Source: Plantago elongata
Taxonomy: Eukaryota > Streptophyta > Magnoliopsida > Lamiales > Plantaginaceae
DNA: 21,764 bases
NCBI GenBank assembly: GCA_036897095.1
Contig: JAYMSP010002955.1
Coordinates: 1 to 21,764, forward strand
Direction of reading: 5' to 3'
The notes below the pieces were generated by a model. The model was not told the DNA's origin and did not search any database. It saw nothing but the letters and a program-made list of their open reading frames with translations. Below, piece after piece: positions 1 through 8,283 of this stretch (its first letter is position 1; every line of letters begins with the position of its first letter). The position numbers and the translations under genes are program-made.

Positions 1-292
1 TAACTAGTTTATTAAACAAAAATATAAACAGTATTCTCTAATCAAGTAATAGAAGTGGACTAATCAACAAACTAAATATTAATTGGGGCTTTAATAACTT
101 GAGAAAATTAAGAATTTTAACTATATATAATAAAAATAGATCAATAGAAGAACTAAGACAATTTAATTATTTAAACAAAGTAGCAGTCTAGCAAGAAGAA
201 GGAAAGAAAGAAAGGGAAAGAAAATTCCATGATGGACCTCCGTCGACTGTCGATGCCGGTCACTCGGTCAGTTTTCAAATTTTCCAAGGTGG

Positions 293-312
293 CGCGGCGC
301 CGCGGCGCCGCG
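293..312. repeat. 20-bp perfect GC palindrome
   Basis: The 20 bases cgcggcgccgcggcgccgcg read the same on both strands, centred between 302 and 303. They sit in a CpG-rich island of about 100 bp within very AT-rich DNA. The palindrome could extrude as a hairpin or simply be GC-rich first-exon or 5' UTR sequence of a gene leaving the window to the left; no coding frame supports the latter. Confidence 0.7.
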
Positions 313-370
313 GCTGTAGGCGGCAATGGCCCTTTTCCGGTGGAAATTTAGAGCCAAGATCCCCAAATTA

Positions 371-379
371 AAACCCTAA
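371..379 (+). promoter_or_regulatory. telo-box (AAACCCTAA)
   Basis: The exact telo-box AAACCCTAA lies downstream of the GC-rich patch. In plants this motif is common near the start of ribosomal-protein and cell-cycle genes, often with TGGGCC site II motifs, which are present at 732-871. Both suggest decayed or leftward promoter material; no transcript can be shown from sequence. Confidence 0.35.
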
Positions 380-731
380 ATTTTCAAACCCATATTTCTA
401 ATATAACACAAGAATTTCTAGATGTTGTTTGAATTTGATTGCTTAAGTTAGGATGAAGGATTGAAGAAGAATGAAGGGTACTTATATACATGAAAATTGA
501 ACAAAAAAACGGCCATTTTTTTTTCGATATTTGAGGAATTGAACATATTTCTTCGATATTTGATGAATTGAATGGATGATTTAATGAAAGTTGAGAGGAA
601 TTAGGCTGAAGATTGAAGAAGCAGGAAGAATCGAGAAAGGAAGCGTTAATGTCGCTGATTCGATGTACCTGTACGCCGTTGTCTTCTTTTCTTTCCTCCA
701 AGCTGCAAGTCTTTCATTTTTCTTTTTTAAT

Positions 732-871
732 TGGGCCATAGGCCCAGGTGCCCAGCTGCAGCCTGGAGGCTTCTTCAATTTTTTTTATTTGACATATATA
801 TTGGGCCTGGGGCCCCTAGCAAACTTAAACCCTGCACGGTTGGATTTACTGCGCTGGACCTTAGCTGGGCC
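732..871. promoter_or_regulatory. cluster of site II-type TGGGCC/GGCCCA motifs
   Basis: TGGGCC occurs at 732-737, 802-807 and 866-871, and its reverse complement GGCCCA at 741-746. These are the TCP-factor 'site II' motifs of plant housekeeping promoters. Four copies in 140 bp of otherwise AT-rich DNA is a local enrichment, and a telo-box lies about 360 bp away. The gene they would serve is not recognisable. Confidence 0.35.
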
Positions 872-1574
872 AGAAAAAGATTTGCTTGTTCTTCCATTTA
901 CTGCCTTCTACTACATTTTCATAGTCCCCATAACACTCAAAACTCATTCAAATATTTCTTTGTCAACTGTAGCGTTACCAAACCCATTCTCCAGTCACTA
1001 CCATCGGAAAACATATTCCTATAAAAAAATTATTTTAGGTAGAAGTTTGTACTTATACTTTTTATAATAATATAATATACAATTTAAATGTTATATTTAT
1101 TGAATAAAATTATTAAATACTAACTTAACAAGTTAAAAATAATTTGTGTCTAATAATAAAGTTCACATGTAAATGAACTAGTGCTTACACAAAAGTTAAA
1201 ATACAAACTTATCATTCAAAAATTTAAATTACTATCACAAACAATTTTAAATAAGTATTTTATATTTTAAATTTATAATGAAAATTATATATATGGATAA
1301 ATATTATTAAATATTATATCATTTATTATAATAATGAGGTATAATTATTTAAGGCGGTACCAAAGAAAGTAATATGACAATGTGATGTATATTCTTATTT
1401 ACTTGAGGCGGGACCCAAGAATTTAACACCAAGCTGTTAATTCGACAAGATGCTTAAATTCAAGAAAAAGAAACTCTGAAATTCAATTTCAGTTTAGTTA
1501 TTATACACCTACTCGATGCATAAATCACAGTCTGAGTTTGAAAGTTATAAAAAAACTGGGAATGTGTTTCAACC

Positions 1575-1643
1575 TCAATCACTATCATCTCCATCTCCTC
1601 TGCCTCGATGATTGTTCTTCTGAACTTTATACATATCAGCTAT
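1575..1643 (-). pseudogene. LIG1: ligase pseudo-exon m, C-terminus
   Basis: This terminal coding exon is 69 nt. It encodes IADMYKVQKNNHRGRGDGDD SD and the TGA stop at 1575-1577. The short acidic tail is typical of plant LIG1. Acceptor acttcag. Confidence 0.88.
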
Positions 1644-1759
1644 CTGAAGTTGGCAACGAAACAGGGCAGGATAAAACATAAATTGGACAATAATAACGTG
1701 CTAGCTGAGAGATAGTATGATTAGATTCATACTAAAATCTCACAACAGTAATTACTTAC

Positions 1760-1836
1760 CATATCAGATGAGGTAGCCTCCTTCGGAACCTTATCATCTC
1801 GGGAATGAACCACACGAGGAAGTCGCAGCGAATTCC
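1760..1836 (-). pseudogene. LIG1: ligase pseudo-exon l: motif VI, frameshift
   Basis: This exon is 77 nt where 78 is expected. After GI a single base is missing, then the frame reads LRLPRVVHSRDDKVPKEATS SDM. SLR(F)PR is motif VI, which contacts the ATP phosphates. Donor GTAAGT, acceptor gacaag. Confidence 0.85.
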
Positions 1837-2157
1837 CTTGTCAAAATAAACTAGAAGAAGATTCAATCACCAATAAGCTAAGCTAATCTAAATTTTACAT
1901 GCAGTTGAACCAAACTCCTGATTAAACACAAATACGGGAGTTTTAAATGTGGAACTGCATAAAACGGTATAAATGGACAAGAATCCCAGCAAATGTATTA
2001 ATCCTACGTCATTTTTGCAGGGCTATAGATTATGCTGCAACAATATAACAGCAAACATATCTATTTAAAAGAACAGAACTTCAAGCCTCGTACGTCTTGT
2101 TTTAGCTCCTTACTTTGACGTTCAAAAGGATGACTGTCAAAGTTATGATTATGGTAC
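1837..2157 (-). other. ligase intron k-l
   Basis: An AT-rich intron remnant of 321 bp with GT and AG ends. Nothing else is seen in it. Confidence 0.7.
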
Positions 2158-2235
2158 CTTATCAGGATGAACGGTACCAATTGCAGCATGATAAACTGGA
2201 CTAATTGTAAGATCAGCAGCTCTGACCTCCCAGAC
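2158..2235 (-). pseudogene. LIG1: ligase pseudo-exon k
   Basis: This exon is 78 nt (26 codons) and encodes VWEVRAADLTISPVYHAAIG then TVHPDK. This is the VWEVKAADL block shared by plant and animal ligase I. Acceptor tatcag, donor GTACC. No lesion is seen. Confidence 0.9.
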
Positions 2236-2585
2236 CTGATAGAAATGAACGGCATAGATCATCAGATACAATGTTTTCCACATGGCAGGCTAGATAAACA
2301 GCCTAAAATGGTTCGAAATGATAAGTTTCCAAAGCAAAATCTAACAGAAGGCGGGAAAATAATAAGTTGTGATCATGTTGTTTGTTCTTGCATGGTCACA
2401 CATTTGCAACCGGAGATTTTGTTAAACATCATCATTCGTTCTATCAAACAGCTTCAAATGTATCAAATATATGTTGTAAAAGTTAAAAGAACACCTTCCC
2501 AACCGGAACAGAAAAGAGAATCACACAAAGGCGGCAACCTAATATAGAATTGGATAGCAGTGAATTCGAAGATGAAGAATGTTAC
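2236..2585 (-). other. ligase intron j-k
   Basis: A 350-bp intron remnant. It is covered by a stop-free stretch on the plus strand (to about 2547) that has no coding character of its own. Nothing else is seen. Confidence 0.7.
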
Positions 2586-2642
2586 CTCTGTTGGTTTAAA
2601 CCATACATCAGGACAAATTGTACTAGAGTACCTGAAATTTGA
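2586..2642 (-). pseudogene. LIG1: ligase pseudo-exon j
   Basis: This exon is 57 nt and encodes SNFRYSSTICPDVWFKPTE, matching the family's PDVWFEPTE. Donor GTAAC. The acceptor is probably ctccag, with an alternative at tttcag a few bases later. Confidence 0.82.
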
Positions 2643-2733
2643 CTGGAGATGGAAGTCATTCATGTGAGATTTCATCAAAGAACCAATCAAGCCACTCCCA
2701 TTAAGAATGCGAATACATAAAATTTGATCTAAC

Positions 2734-2801
2734 CATTGGCTGATCAATAACTTGAAGACGGGCTGTACAATTTTTTAACTCTTCTTCAGATAATCCACTT
2801 C
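2734..2801 (-). pseudogene. LIG1: ligase pseudo-exon i
   Basis: This exon is 68 nt and encodes SGLSEEELKNCTARLQVIDQ then PM. It matches the family's TGFSEEEL...VI.KP segment. Acceptor ttgtag. The donor GTTAGA at the left edge is inferred from the protein fit and is the least certain boundary. Confidence 0.75.
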
Positions 2802-2949
2802 CTACAACATAAAATATATCGATGAAATTATGGAAATTAACATATATGCAATATTTTACAAGAATAACAGAGTCCAGTTTGCTGTTTGCAAAGCACGAAT
2901 AGTCTTAAAATTGACATTACACTGTACCTCCTTCCATGGAGGAGCTTAC

Positions 2950-3021
2950 CTATGTTACAAATGCTCTGGAATTCATCAGTGACGGCATTATAACAAGCAA
3001 GAAGAAAGGCACCATAAACAC
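2950..3021 (-). pseudogene. LIG1: ligase pseudo-exon h
   Basis: This exon is 72 nt and encodes VYGAFLLACYNAVTDEFQSI then CNI of the OB-fold. Acceptor attcag, donor GTAAGC. It is open and joins in phase to exons g and i. Confidence 0.88.
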
Positions 3022-3402
3022 CTGAATGAAAAATGCAATATAATTATTTCCAAACATTGAGAAGTATCCTGATGAAGCAATTACAAGTTTTCTTCCGTTT
3101 TCCTGTCGTACACTATCAGCATCCTAATAAATATTTTATGAAATGCTTCTTTGCTGAGAACAACACAAAGCTGAAACCCATGGAAGGGAAACAATCGAAC
3201 TGTAAATCTTAGGATAAGGGGAGCTTATCCAAATGAACAATTATGAGATGCTAATTTCAGTTCTGTACAAGTAAAAAATGGCACCAAAAAAAACAAGCCA
3301 AACTAAGCCTAATATCCCAAATCAATTGGGGTAGGCAAGTAAGTAAACAATGACACTATCATATGAAAGTTGATACTAAGCACAAAGAGTATACAGACGC
3401 AC
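3022..3402 (-). other. ligase intron g-h with SINE-like remnant
   Basis: A 381-bp intron remnant. The only recognisable element is the short SINE/LINE-like tail at 3296-3335, listed separately. Confidence 0.6.
3296..3335 (+). repeat. SINE (Au-like) or RTE-type LINE 3' tail remnant
   Basis: The phrase aagcctaatatcccaaatca followed by attggggtaggc resembles the widespread plant Au-SINE/RTE 3' tail, which runs roughly 'CTTAATCCCAA...TTGGGGTCGGC'. Only this short piece is recognisable and no tRNA-type A/B boxes were found beside it. The assignment rests on memory of the motif. Confidence 0.4.
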
Positions 3403-3464
3403 CAGTACGCTTCCCTTTGCCATGGAACGCAGCAATAGGAACCAAATCCAGTGAATCGCCCAAA
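3403..3464 (-). pseudogene. LIG1: ligase pseudo-exon g
   Basis: This exon is 62 nt. It encodes LGDSLDLVPIAAFHGKGKRT, diagnostic of the OB-fold domain of DNA ligase I. The donor reads GTGCGT, the acceptor ctctag. No lesion is seen. Confidence 0.88.
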
Positions 3465-3562
3465 CTAGAGAAAACACGACATCATGAGCTTAAGAATTCT
3501 TTTACAGGTTTACTTTAAGCAAAATTTAGCAGCTCAAAGAAGTAATCAGCATAAGCATTTAC

Positions 3563-3664
3563 CCGTCCATATAATCTTTTTTCAGTTTTAGCCAGTTGTT
3601 TGACTTTTTCGAAGGCTCATATACAGCATCTTTACTCAGTGTTTTGATCACCAACCCTTCATAG
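3563..3664 (-). pseudogene. LIG1: ligase pseudo-exon f: motifs IV and V
   Basis: This exon is 102 nt with no lesion. It encodes [20 protein letters not shown] then [14 protein letters not shown]. The EGLVIK and WLKLK lysines are motif IV and V residues of ATP-dependent ligases. Acceptor ttccag, donor GTAAATG. Confidence 0.9.
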
Positions 3665-4033
3665 CTGGAAAAAGTACAAATGAACAACGAAACAGAAAGA
3701 GGTATACATACTTATATGCTGGGATAGCTTCTTTGGCAAACAAAGAAAAGAAAACGATCACCAAGGCTCATACTCGTTCAGCATGTAGTTAGAAATGTGA
3801 AAATAATAGCAGCATAAACCCCCTTCAATCCCAATTTTGGATTCAATATGGATCACGTCTGAATTTTGTAGTCATGATTCGGGATAGCATGGTGAAAATA
3901 CTTAGGTAGAACAGCTCAGCATGGTTGACGAGAAGTCGAGAATCAACTGCTCAGAAACCTCTTTCTAGAACAAAAGCTAATCAATGAATGCCCAAAACTC
4001 ACTTAACATAAAACACTGAAGTACCAGAATTAC
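3665..4033 (-). other. ligase intron e-f
   Basis: A 369-bp intron remnant with no additional feature seen. Confidence 0.6.
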
Positions 4034-4145
4034 CTATCATCAGCTGCAGCATCAAAAACTTTTGGATTTCCTCAACATCATTCAGGTTAGTAGAAGTGAC
4101 AAATTGGAGATAGCCGCGTTCTTGCTGGAGTGATTTGTATAGGTG
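4034..4145 (-). pseudogene. LIG1: ligase pseudo-exon e: frameshift
   Basis: This exon is 112 nt where 113 is needed to keep phase. It encodes HLYKSLQQERGYLQFVTSTN then LNDVEEIQKF, after which a 1-nt loss near KFL moves the AAADD segment into another frame. Acceptor gtgcag, donor GTAATTC. Confidence 0.85.
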
Positions 4146-4901
4146 CTGCACGTATAGAATTGATTAGTAGATGATCTTCACACCAACAAAAAATATATAG
4201 CATATAAGTTATAACGATGGTGTAAGAAACACCCAAAAATGGAGTGAGAGCTGGTTTTATCAATTTTTGTCATAGACGACAGCAATACCATCAGCGTATG
4301 CTGGAAAAGTGGAACATGAACAATTTGGCTTACCCGACTGACAATAAATGGGTCAGATGGTAAGCTCAAAGTAAGCTAATGCTCCATGAAATTGATCTAT
4401 TTGTTTCAGGGTCACATAATTCATGGATCATCCGGGATGGGGACACGGTACACTATTCACCCTTGGAGCATCCTATTATCCAGCGAATCCCATTGCATAT
4501 TTCCGGAATGTGAATGTGGAATGCAGGATTGGTGATCTGCATGTGTTACCAGGTGAACCACATGAGGCAGTGAACCATGTTCAGGTATGCATTTTCCGGA
4601 ACATGGAACGTTGGTACGTTGGCGAATCATGTGACCCTAATTTGTTTAAAACGGAAGAATGAGAGCAGAAAGACCATGTCTACTGGATTCTTGTACTTCA
4701 TTCAAACAGCAATGACCTGGCAATATTGCCGGCATACAGTGAACAAGTACAGAGAACTATCATACTTAACAATTGTACAGGAAATAGTACAGACTACAGA
4801 GAAGGAAAAGAAGTGATTATTAGAAAGAAGCAGAAGTTCAAATCATTAAATACACTATCAGACTAAAAGCTAAGATACTAAATCAGAAATAACTATATTA
4901 C
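4146..4901 (-). other. enlarged ligase intron d-e
   Basis: This 756-bp stretch is longer than most of the other introns here. Its middle (about 4410-4585) is less AT-rich and contains an exon-like ORF on the opposite strand, listed separately, which suggests an insertion into the intron. No terminal repeats or target duplication were recognised around it. Confidence 0.5.
4411..4584 (+). other. exon-like open segment of unknown origin
   Basis: On the plus strand a polypyrimidine-like tttgtttcag precedes an open segment. It starts with ATG at 4423, reads MDHPGWGHGTLFTLGASYYP, continues with CRIGDLHVLPGEPHEAVNHV, and ends CAG before GTATGC. The composition (W, G, P, C, mixed charge) looks more like real protein than the surrounding A/T-driven frames. 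The flanking AG and GT would make it a spliced exon, and the frame stays open to 4662. I do not recognise the protein family. It could be a captured gene fragment in an intronic insertion or a chance ORF. Confidence 0.25.
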
Positions 4902-5032
4902 CTCTCTACGAACATTGAGTTGCTCCTGTAGGAGCTGTTGTCCATTGAGGTAGAGGATATCAAACGCTATATGCACACATTCACATCAATTTCGCTCATC
5001 GCAACATCTTTGCCAGTACGCGTTTAGAGAAT
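4902..5032 (-). pseudogene. LIG1: ligase pseudo-exon d: stop and frameshift
   Basis: This exon is 131 nt where phase continuity requires 132. Acceptor tttacag, donor GTAATA. It reads IL-stop-TRTGKDVAMSEIDVNVCI, then shifts frame to AFDILYLNGQQLLQEQLNVRRE (motif IIIa region). The TAA is at 5024-5026 where the family has Ser, and the 1-nt loss lies just after VCI. Confidence 0.87.
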
Positions 5033-5777
5033 CTGTAAACGAAAAAAATAAAATTCATACTGTTAGAAGATTCGTAGAACAATTAACTAATGTACACAAA
5101 ATAAAATACGTATATCAACAGGCATAAGCAAAATACAACATAAGTTGACGTAACAGGCAGCTTCAACCATGTAGCCTTGAGGAGCAAACCACACCATGGA
5201 TGTGAAGAACTTATTGTGGAGAGGGATCGTGGACGGGGGCTTATGTAGGAATGTACTAAAAAGACGGATGTATAAAAGGATACTCATTAGTTATTTAATT
5301 AAGAGAGAACTTAAAGATTTGACATAAGAATCTACTGTTTAACGGTTTTGACTTTCAAAGATATTTGACCAATTTCATAGAAAGTTCAATGTAATCCCAG
5401 ACAATATTTATTAAATACAAAAACGTAAAAATGGTGTAATACATACCATAAGGAGAACAATATTATATGACGAGTTCAGACTCAACACCATAACAAATAA
5501 ATATACAAGATGTCTGACTGAAACATATCAAAATTTATATACATTATAGAGTTAGACATATTTTTTATACATCATATTTCGATTTATTTGATATTTCCCC
5601 GTATTGTGTATTCATATTGGTGTTTATTAGTTTCCACCACCTGATACGCGACTATGAATCCCCTATGGCATGGTGTTGCATTCTTCTGTTATGCTTAGAG
5701 AAAATAACACCAGACCCTGTTCCTGTTGACTAAACTAATACAAACAAAATTATTACACAGTATTTATAAGCTCATAC
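5033..5777 (-). other. ligase intron c-d
   Basis: A 745-bp AT-rich intron remnant. Nothing further is recognised. Confidence 0.6.
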
Positions 5778-5865
5778 CTGGAAAGTATGTTTTTTATGTT
5801 TCTCTCGATCGTAACCAACAAGTTCACAATCGATGATGATTGACGTTACAAAAGGCTGTTTTAAT
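5778..5865 (-). pseudogene. LIG1: ligase pseudo-exon c: motif III
   Basis: This exon is 88 nt between acceptor gtgcag and donor GTATGAG. It encodes LKQPFVTSIIIDCELVGYDR then EKHKKHTFQ. DCELV is motif III of the nucleotidyltransferase fold. It is open and in phase with exons b and d. Confidence 0.87.
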
Positions 5866-6585
5866 CTGCACTTAAGACAGTAAATGTTAGACTCTCGACT
5901 TCAATATCGTTGTATCTACCAAAGTAGTGAGACTCTCAAAGAAGAAGATTCTACAATGAAGAGAAAAAAAATCATAGGAGAGAATGATCAAGAGAAACAG
6001 TCAAGTTAGGTTTCTTTAGCAATGGGAATGAAACATGTATACTATTTAACTAACATAAGAGCTTAGACATATTCTGAAAGAAACTGTGCATTGCCGGAGT
6101 ATTTTAGAGTTTAGATAGATTTTGCGAAGCAAAAACAAAAACCATCTAAAAAGAATGGGGTGGTAACGGGGAGGCAACATTCAGCTTTGTTCATGAAAAA
6201 CAAACTTTTGTAAATTTACTGAATTTTTTACCAGTGTATTTACAAGTCTCATTCTAATAATGCCGGTTACAACACACCAGCAGAGCATAAACTAAAGTGA
6301 ACTTTCTACAGATGATATACTACAACAACTAACATTGTATCATTCCATTCATAAAACTTCCGTACAATTAAATGCAGCAGAAGCTAACCGAAGACGTATC
6401 CTTCAAAAATATTTGTTTACATTACAACTTGGTTTTGATAATTTCTGGCACTTTGCTTAAACTGAAAAACATTTAGGTTTGTTTAAGTGGTTGACAGTAA
6501 TCCTGTGAGGAGAATAAATACTTTATATCAGCATCAGTCAAAATCTAATAGGCTCATATACCAAACTAGTTAGACTAAAGATTAC
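5866..6585 (-). other. ligase intron b-c
   Basis: A 720-bp AT-rich intron remnant. Nothing further is recognised. Confidence 0.6.
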
Positions 6586-6680
6586 CTTCTAATAGTGGCA
6601 ACAACATCAGGAAACTTCTCCGTTTTCCTCTGTTTACTTCTACTGTATATCGCTACTGTGCCATTCTCCAAATAATGTAT
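6586..6680 (-). pseudogene. LIG1: ligase pseudo-exon b
   Basis: This exon is 95 nt. The acceptor is ttgactag and the donor GTAAT. It encodes IHYLENGTVAIYSRSKQRKT...VATIRR with no lesion, and matches the ligase segment after KYDGERAQ, including the IYSR element near motif II. It ends in phase 2 (AG), completed by the A of the next exon. Confidence 0.85.
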
Positions 6681-6756
6681 CTAGTCAAAATTTCAGCATC
6701 ATAAGAGGACCTTGTTGTTCGATCAACCTAGACAGTGTATCTTTAGGTATCATTAC

Positions 6757-6984
6757 CTGAGCACGTTCTCCGTCATACTTGTATTCACAAGTGAAAGCCA
6801 TATCTTAAAATTTATCAATACTTTTGGATATCCCTTTGATTGGCTTTGCCAACATGGGTGCAATAGGAATCCCAGGTGAAATGAGTGTATTTTGAAGACT
6901 CCACAAACCACCAGATAGAAGACCAAGGACTATGTTATCATCAACCGGACTTACAGAATACACTTTATTGACAATTTTTGCAGC
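6757..6984 (-). pseudogene. LIG1: ligase pseudo-exon a: motif I, in-frame stop
   Basis: This exon is 228 nt (76 codons). It starts after the acceptor ccaccag and ends at CAG before the donor GTAATG. It encodes AAKIVNKVYSV, the linker before the adenylation domain, then PGIPIAPMLAKP and CEYKYDGERAQ with the catalytic lysine. A TAA at 6805-6807 sits where the family normally has Gln (KFQ-D), so it is probably a CAA to TAA change. The stop precedes the catalytic lysine, so any product from this copy would lack the active site. Confidence 0.9.
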
Positions 6985-7090
6985 CTGGTGGATAAGAATG
7001 TCAAGATTCATTAATATCAACACACAGCTATATGTATATAATCATATACAGTACAAGTCCATTTTGTTGAGGTGTCTCTACACAACTGGT

Positions 7091-7669
7091 CTAATGTAAA
7101 ACACCTGTTTTATGATAGAAAGAATGCATTAAGAACTCAGTTCCATTTTCTGATCGAAGCGCCTTAATATGCTTGCCAAATTGAGTAAAAACAGAATTAT
7201 AAAAGAGTTCAATAAAATGTGCAACTTCTGACTTGTGTTTTAGAAAATAAACACATGTACATCTGCTGTAATCATCTACAATAGTCAAGAAGAATCTGTG
7301 ATTTTGATAAGAAGGAATGGAAAAGGGACCCCAGACATCACAATGTATCAATTCAAAAATTGCAGTGCTAGTTGAATTGCAAACAGGAAATTCTAACTTC
7401 TTTTGCTTTGAAAAATGGCAAATATCACAAACTGCAGTTTTATTGATAGAATCTTTCAATACAGAGATTTGAGTGATACATTTGTGAGAGTGATGGCCTA
7501 ATATAGTATGCCAAAGCATAGAACTTTTAACATTGAAAGAATTAAAGTTTACAGCATTGACTTGACATGGTTTTACAACTGAATTACAAGCCAGAATAGC
7601 ATCACTAGACTCAGTAGAAACAGGTAATTTGAGTTGATATAAGCCTCCTTGTTCTCTAACAGTAATCAC
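7091..7669 (-). pseudogene. element A pre-integrase zinc finger and integrase
   Basis: The segment starts KVITVREQGGLYQLKL. The HHCC zinc-binding domain follows: LWHTILGHHSHK and CDICHFSKQ. The integrase core has IHCDVWGPF (first catalytic Asp), LTIVDDYSR, and LRSENGTEF where the family has RSDNGTEF. The second catalytic Asp is thus replaced by Glu (codon at 7148-7150). A TAG at 7091-7093 stands where the family's HQ reads Gln; after it SCVETPQQNG is still recognisable before homology is lost. Confidence 0.9.
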
Positions 7670-8283
7670 TTTGGATGTGATCTTGTCCTGTAGGAAACAA
7701 TCAGAATTTCAAATAACAACTTACACTGAGAATGTTTAGCAATTTTAGACACAGATAACAAATTATATGTAAAGTCTGGTATGTATAAAACATTATGCAG
7801 CACAATATTTTCAGTGAGTTTAACCTGGCCAATGAGATTAGATGTAGTAAAATGCTTATCAGGTAAATTAATGACACAAGAAACATGCTGAGGAGTGTTA
7901 CAAAAGAGAGAATGATCGCATATCATATTGTCACTAGCACCTGAATCTAAAATCCATAAATTCTTACTTACAGTACCAGCATTCAAACAAAAATGATTAC
8001 CAACTATAATATAACTTGTGACAGGATCAATTGTCCCTTTGAATGCTGCAGCTGCAGTATGATAAGAGGTGTGTGGAGAGTTCCCATCACTAGAAGTAGC
8101 TTGACCAGGAAAAGTTTGCTTTGCAAACTCAATAAACTGACTAAACATGTCAGCATTGAATAAGGGATGGCTAGCGTGACTTGTAGACTGGCTTGCAGAC
8201 TGCTCAATACTGTTCTGCATATGCATAGAAATAATAGAATCAGCAGATGGATTAGCCTTGGTTCTTACTCCCTTAGGACCTTT
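7666..8283 (-). pseudogene. element A gag end and aspartic protease
   Basis: From the insertion junction the frame runs KGPKGVRTKANPSADSIIS and on through a Q/S-rich linker. It then reaches the protease motif DSGASDNM (7924-7947), which supplies the active-site Asp of the retropepsin that processes gag-pol. The LYIPDFTYNLLSVSK block typical of copia proteases follows. The frame ends at 7666 after a 1-nt shift near 7700 and continues in another frame. The stop-free stretch extends to 8337, but codons beyond 8283 are antisense LTR of element B, not part of A. Confidence 0.88.
8279..8283. repeat. target-site duplication of element B, left copy (CCTTT)
   Basis: CCTTT directly precedes the 5' LTR and is repeated at 14335-14339 directly after the 3' LTR. 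Removing element B and one copy makes the element A reading frame continuous across the site, which confirms both the duplication and the exact LTR ends. Confidence 0.93.

Larger units (their letters stand above)
1..1574. other. intergenic, no supported gene
   Basis: AT-rich sequence surrounding a GC-rich patch at about 230-340. Long stop-free stretches occur near 591-1067, but their translations are low-complexity and F/L-rich and match no family I recognise. Promoter-like motifs inside this stretch are listed separately. Positions 1020-1574 are very AT-rich and downstream of the ligase pseudogene; I see nothing else in them. Confidence 0.6.
1575..6984 (-). pseudogene. LIG1: DNA ligase 1-like pseudogene, 3' part (13 exons)
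   Basis: This is the C-terminal half of a plant ATP-dependent DNA ligase I, the enzyme that seals Okazaki fragments and repair nicks in the nucleus. Translating the minus strand exon by exon recovers the nucleotidyltransferase motifs in order: PMLAKP and EYKYDGERAQ (motif I with the adenylated lysine), IIDCELVGYD (motif III), AFDILYLNG (IIIa), YEGLVIKT (IV), [13 protein letters not shown] (V) and a degenerate motif VI, then an acidic C-terminus ending in TGA at 1575-1577. Introns with GT/AG ends are retained, so it arose by DNA duplication or decay in place, not by retroposition. Disabling changes are in-frame stops at 6805-6807 and 5024-5026 and 1-nt losses in the exons at 4902-5032, 4034-4145 and 1760-1836. 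All exons upstream of the one at 6757-6984 (DNA-binding domain) are absent; copia element A begins about 65 bp beyond it. The motif set favours LIG1 over LIG4 or LIG6. Confidence 0.9.
7050..8283 (-). mobile_element. Ty1/copia element A, distal part (protease to integrase)
   Basis: This is the downstream half of an old minus-strand copia element whose upstream half lies at 14340-15434. The two are separated by element B. Reading leftward it holds the end of gag, the protease, the pre-integrase zinc finger and the integrase core. Homology stops around 7050, just after the TPQQNG motif of integrase, so reverse transcriptase, RNase H and the 3' LTR are missing. About 65 bp further left begins the ligase exon, so A's truncated end lies in a ligase intron. 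Confidence 0.88.

Noticed and set aside
591..1067. 158-residue plus-strand ORF in the left flank
   Set aside because: Low-complexity F/L-rich translation, overlapping frames of similar quality on both strands, no recognisable domain.
2167..2747. Overlapping ORFs on both strands
   Set aside because: They are shadows of ligase exons j and k and their intron. The minus-strand frame matches the ligase only in the exon (PDVWFKPTE) and runs into intron on the far side.
4178..4369. Minus-strand 63-residue ORF in the ligase intron
   Set aside because: Lies wholly in an AT-rich intron and shows no family pattern.
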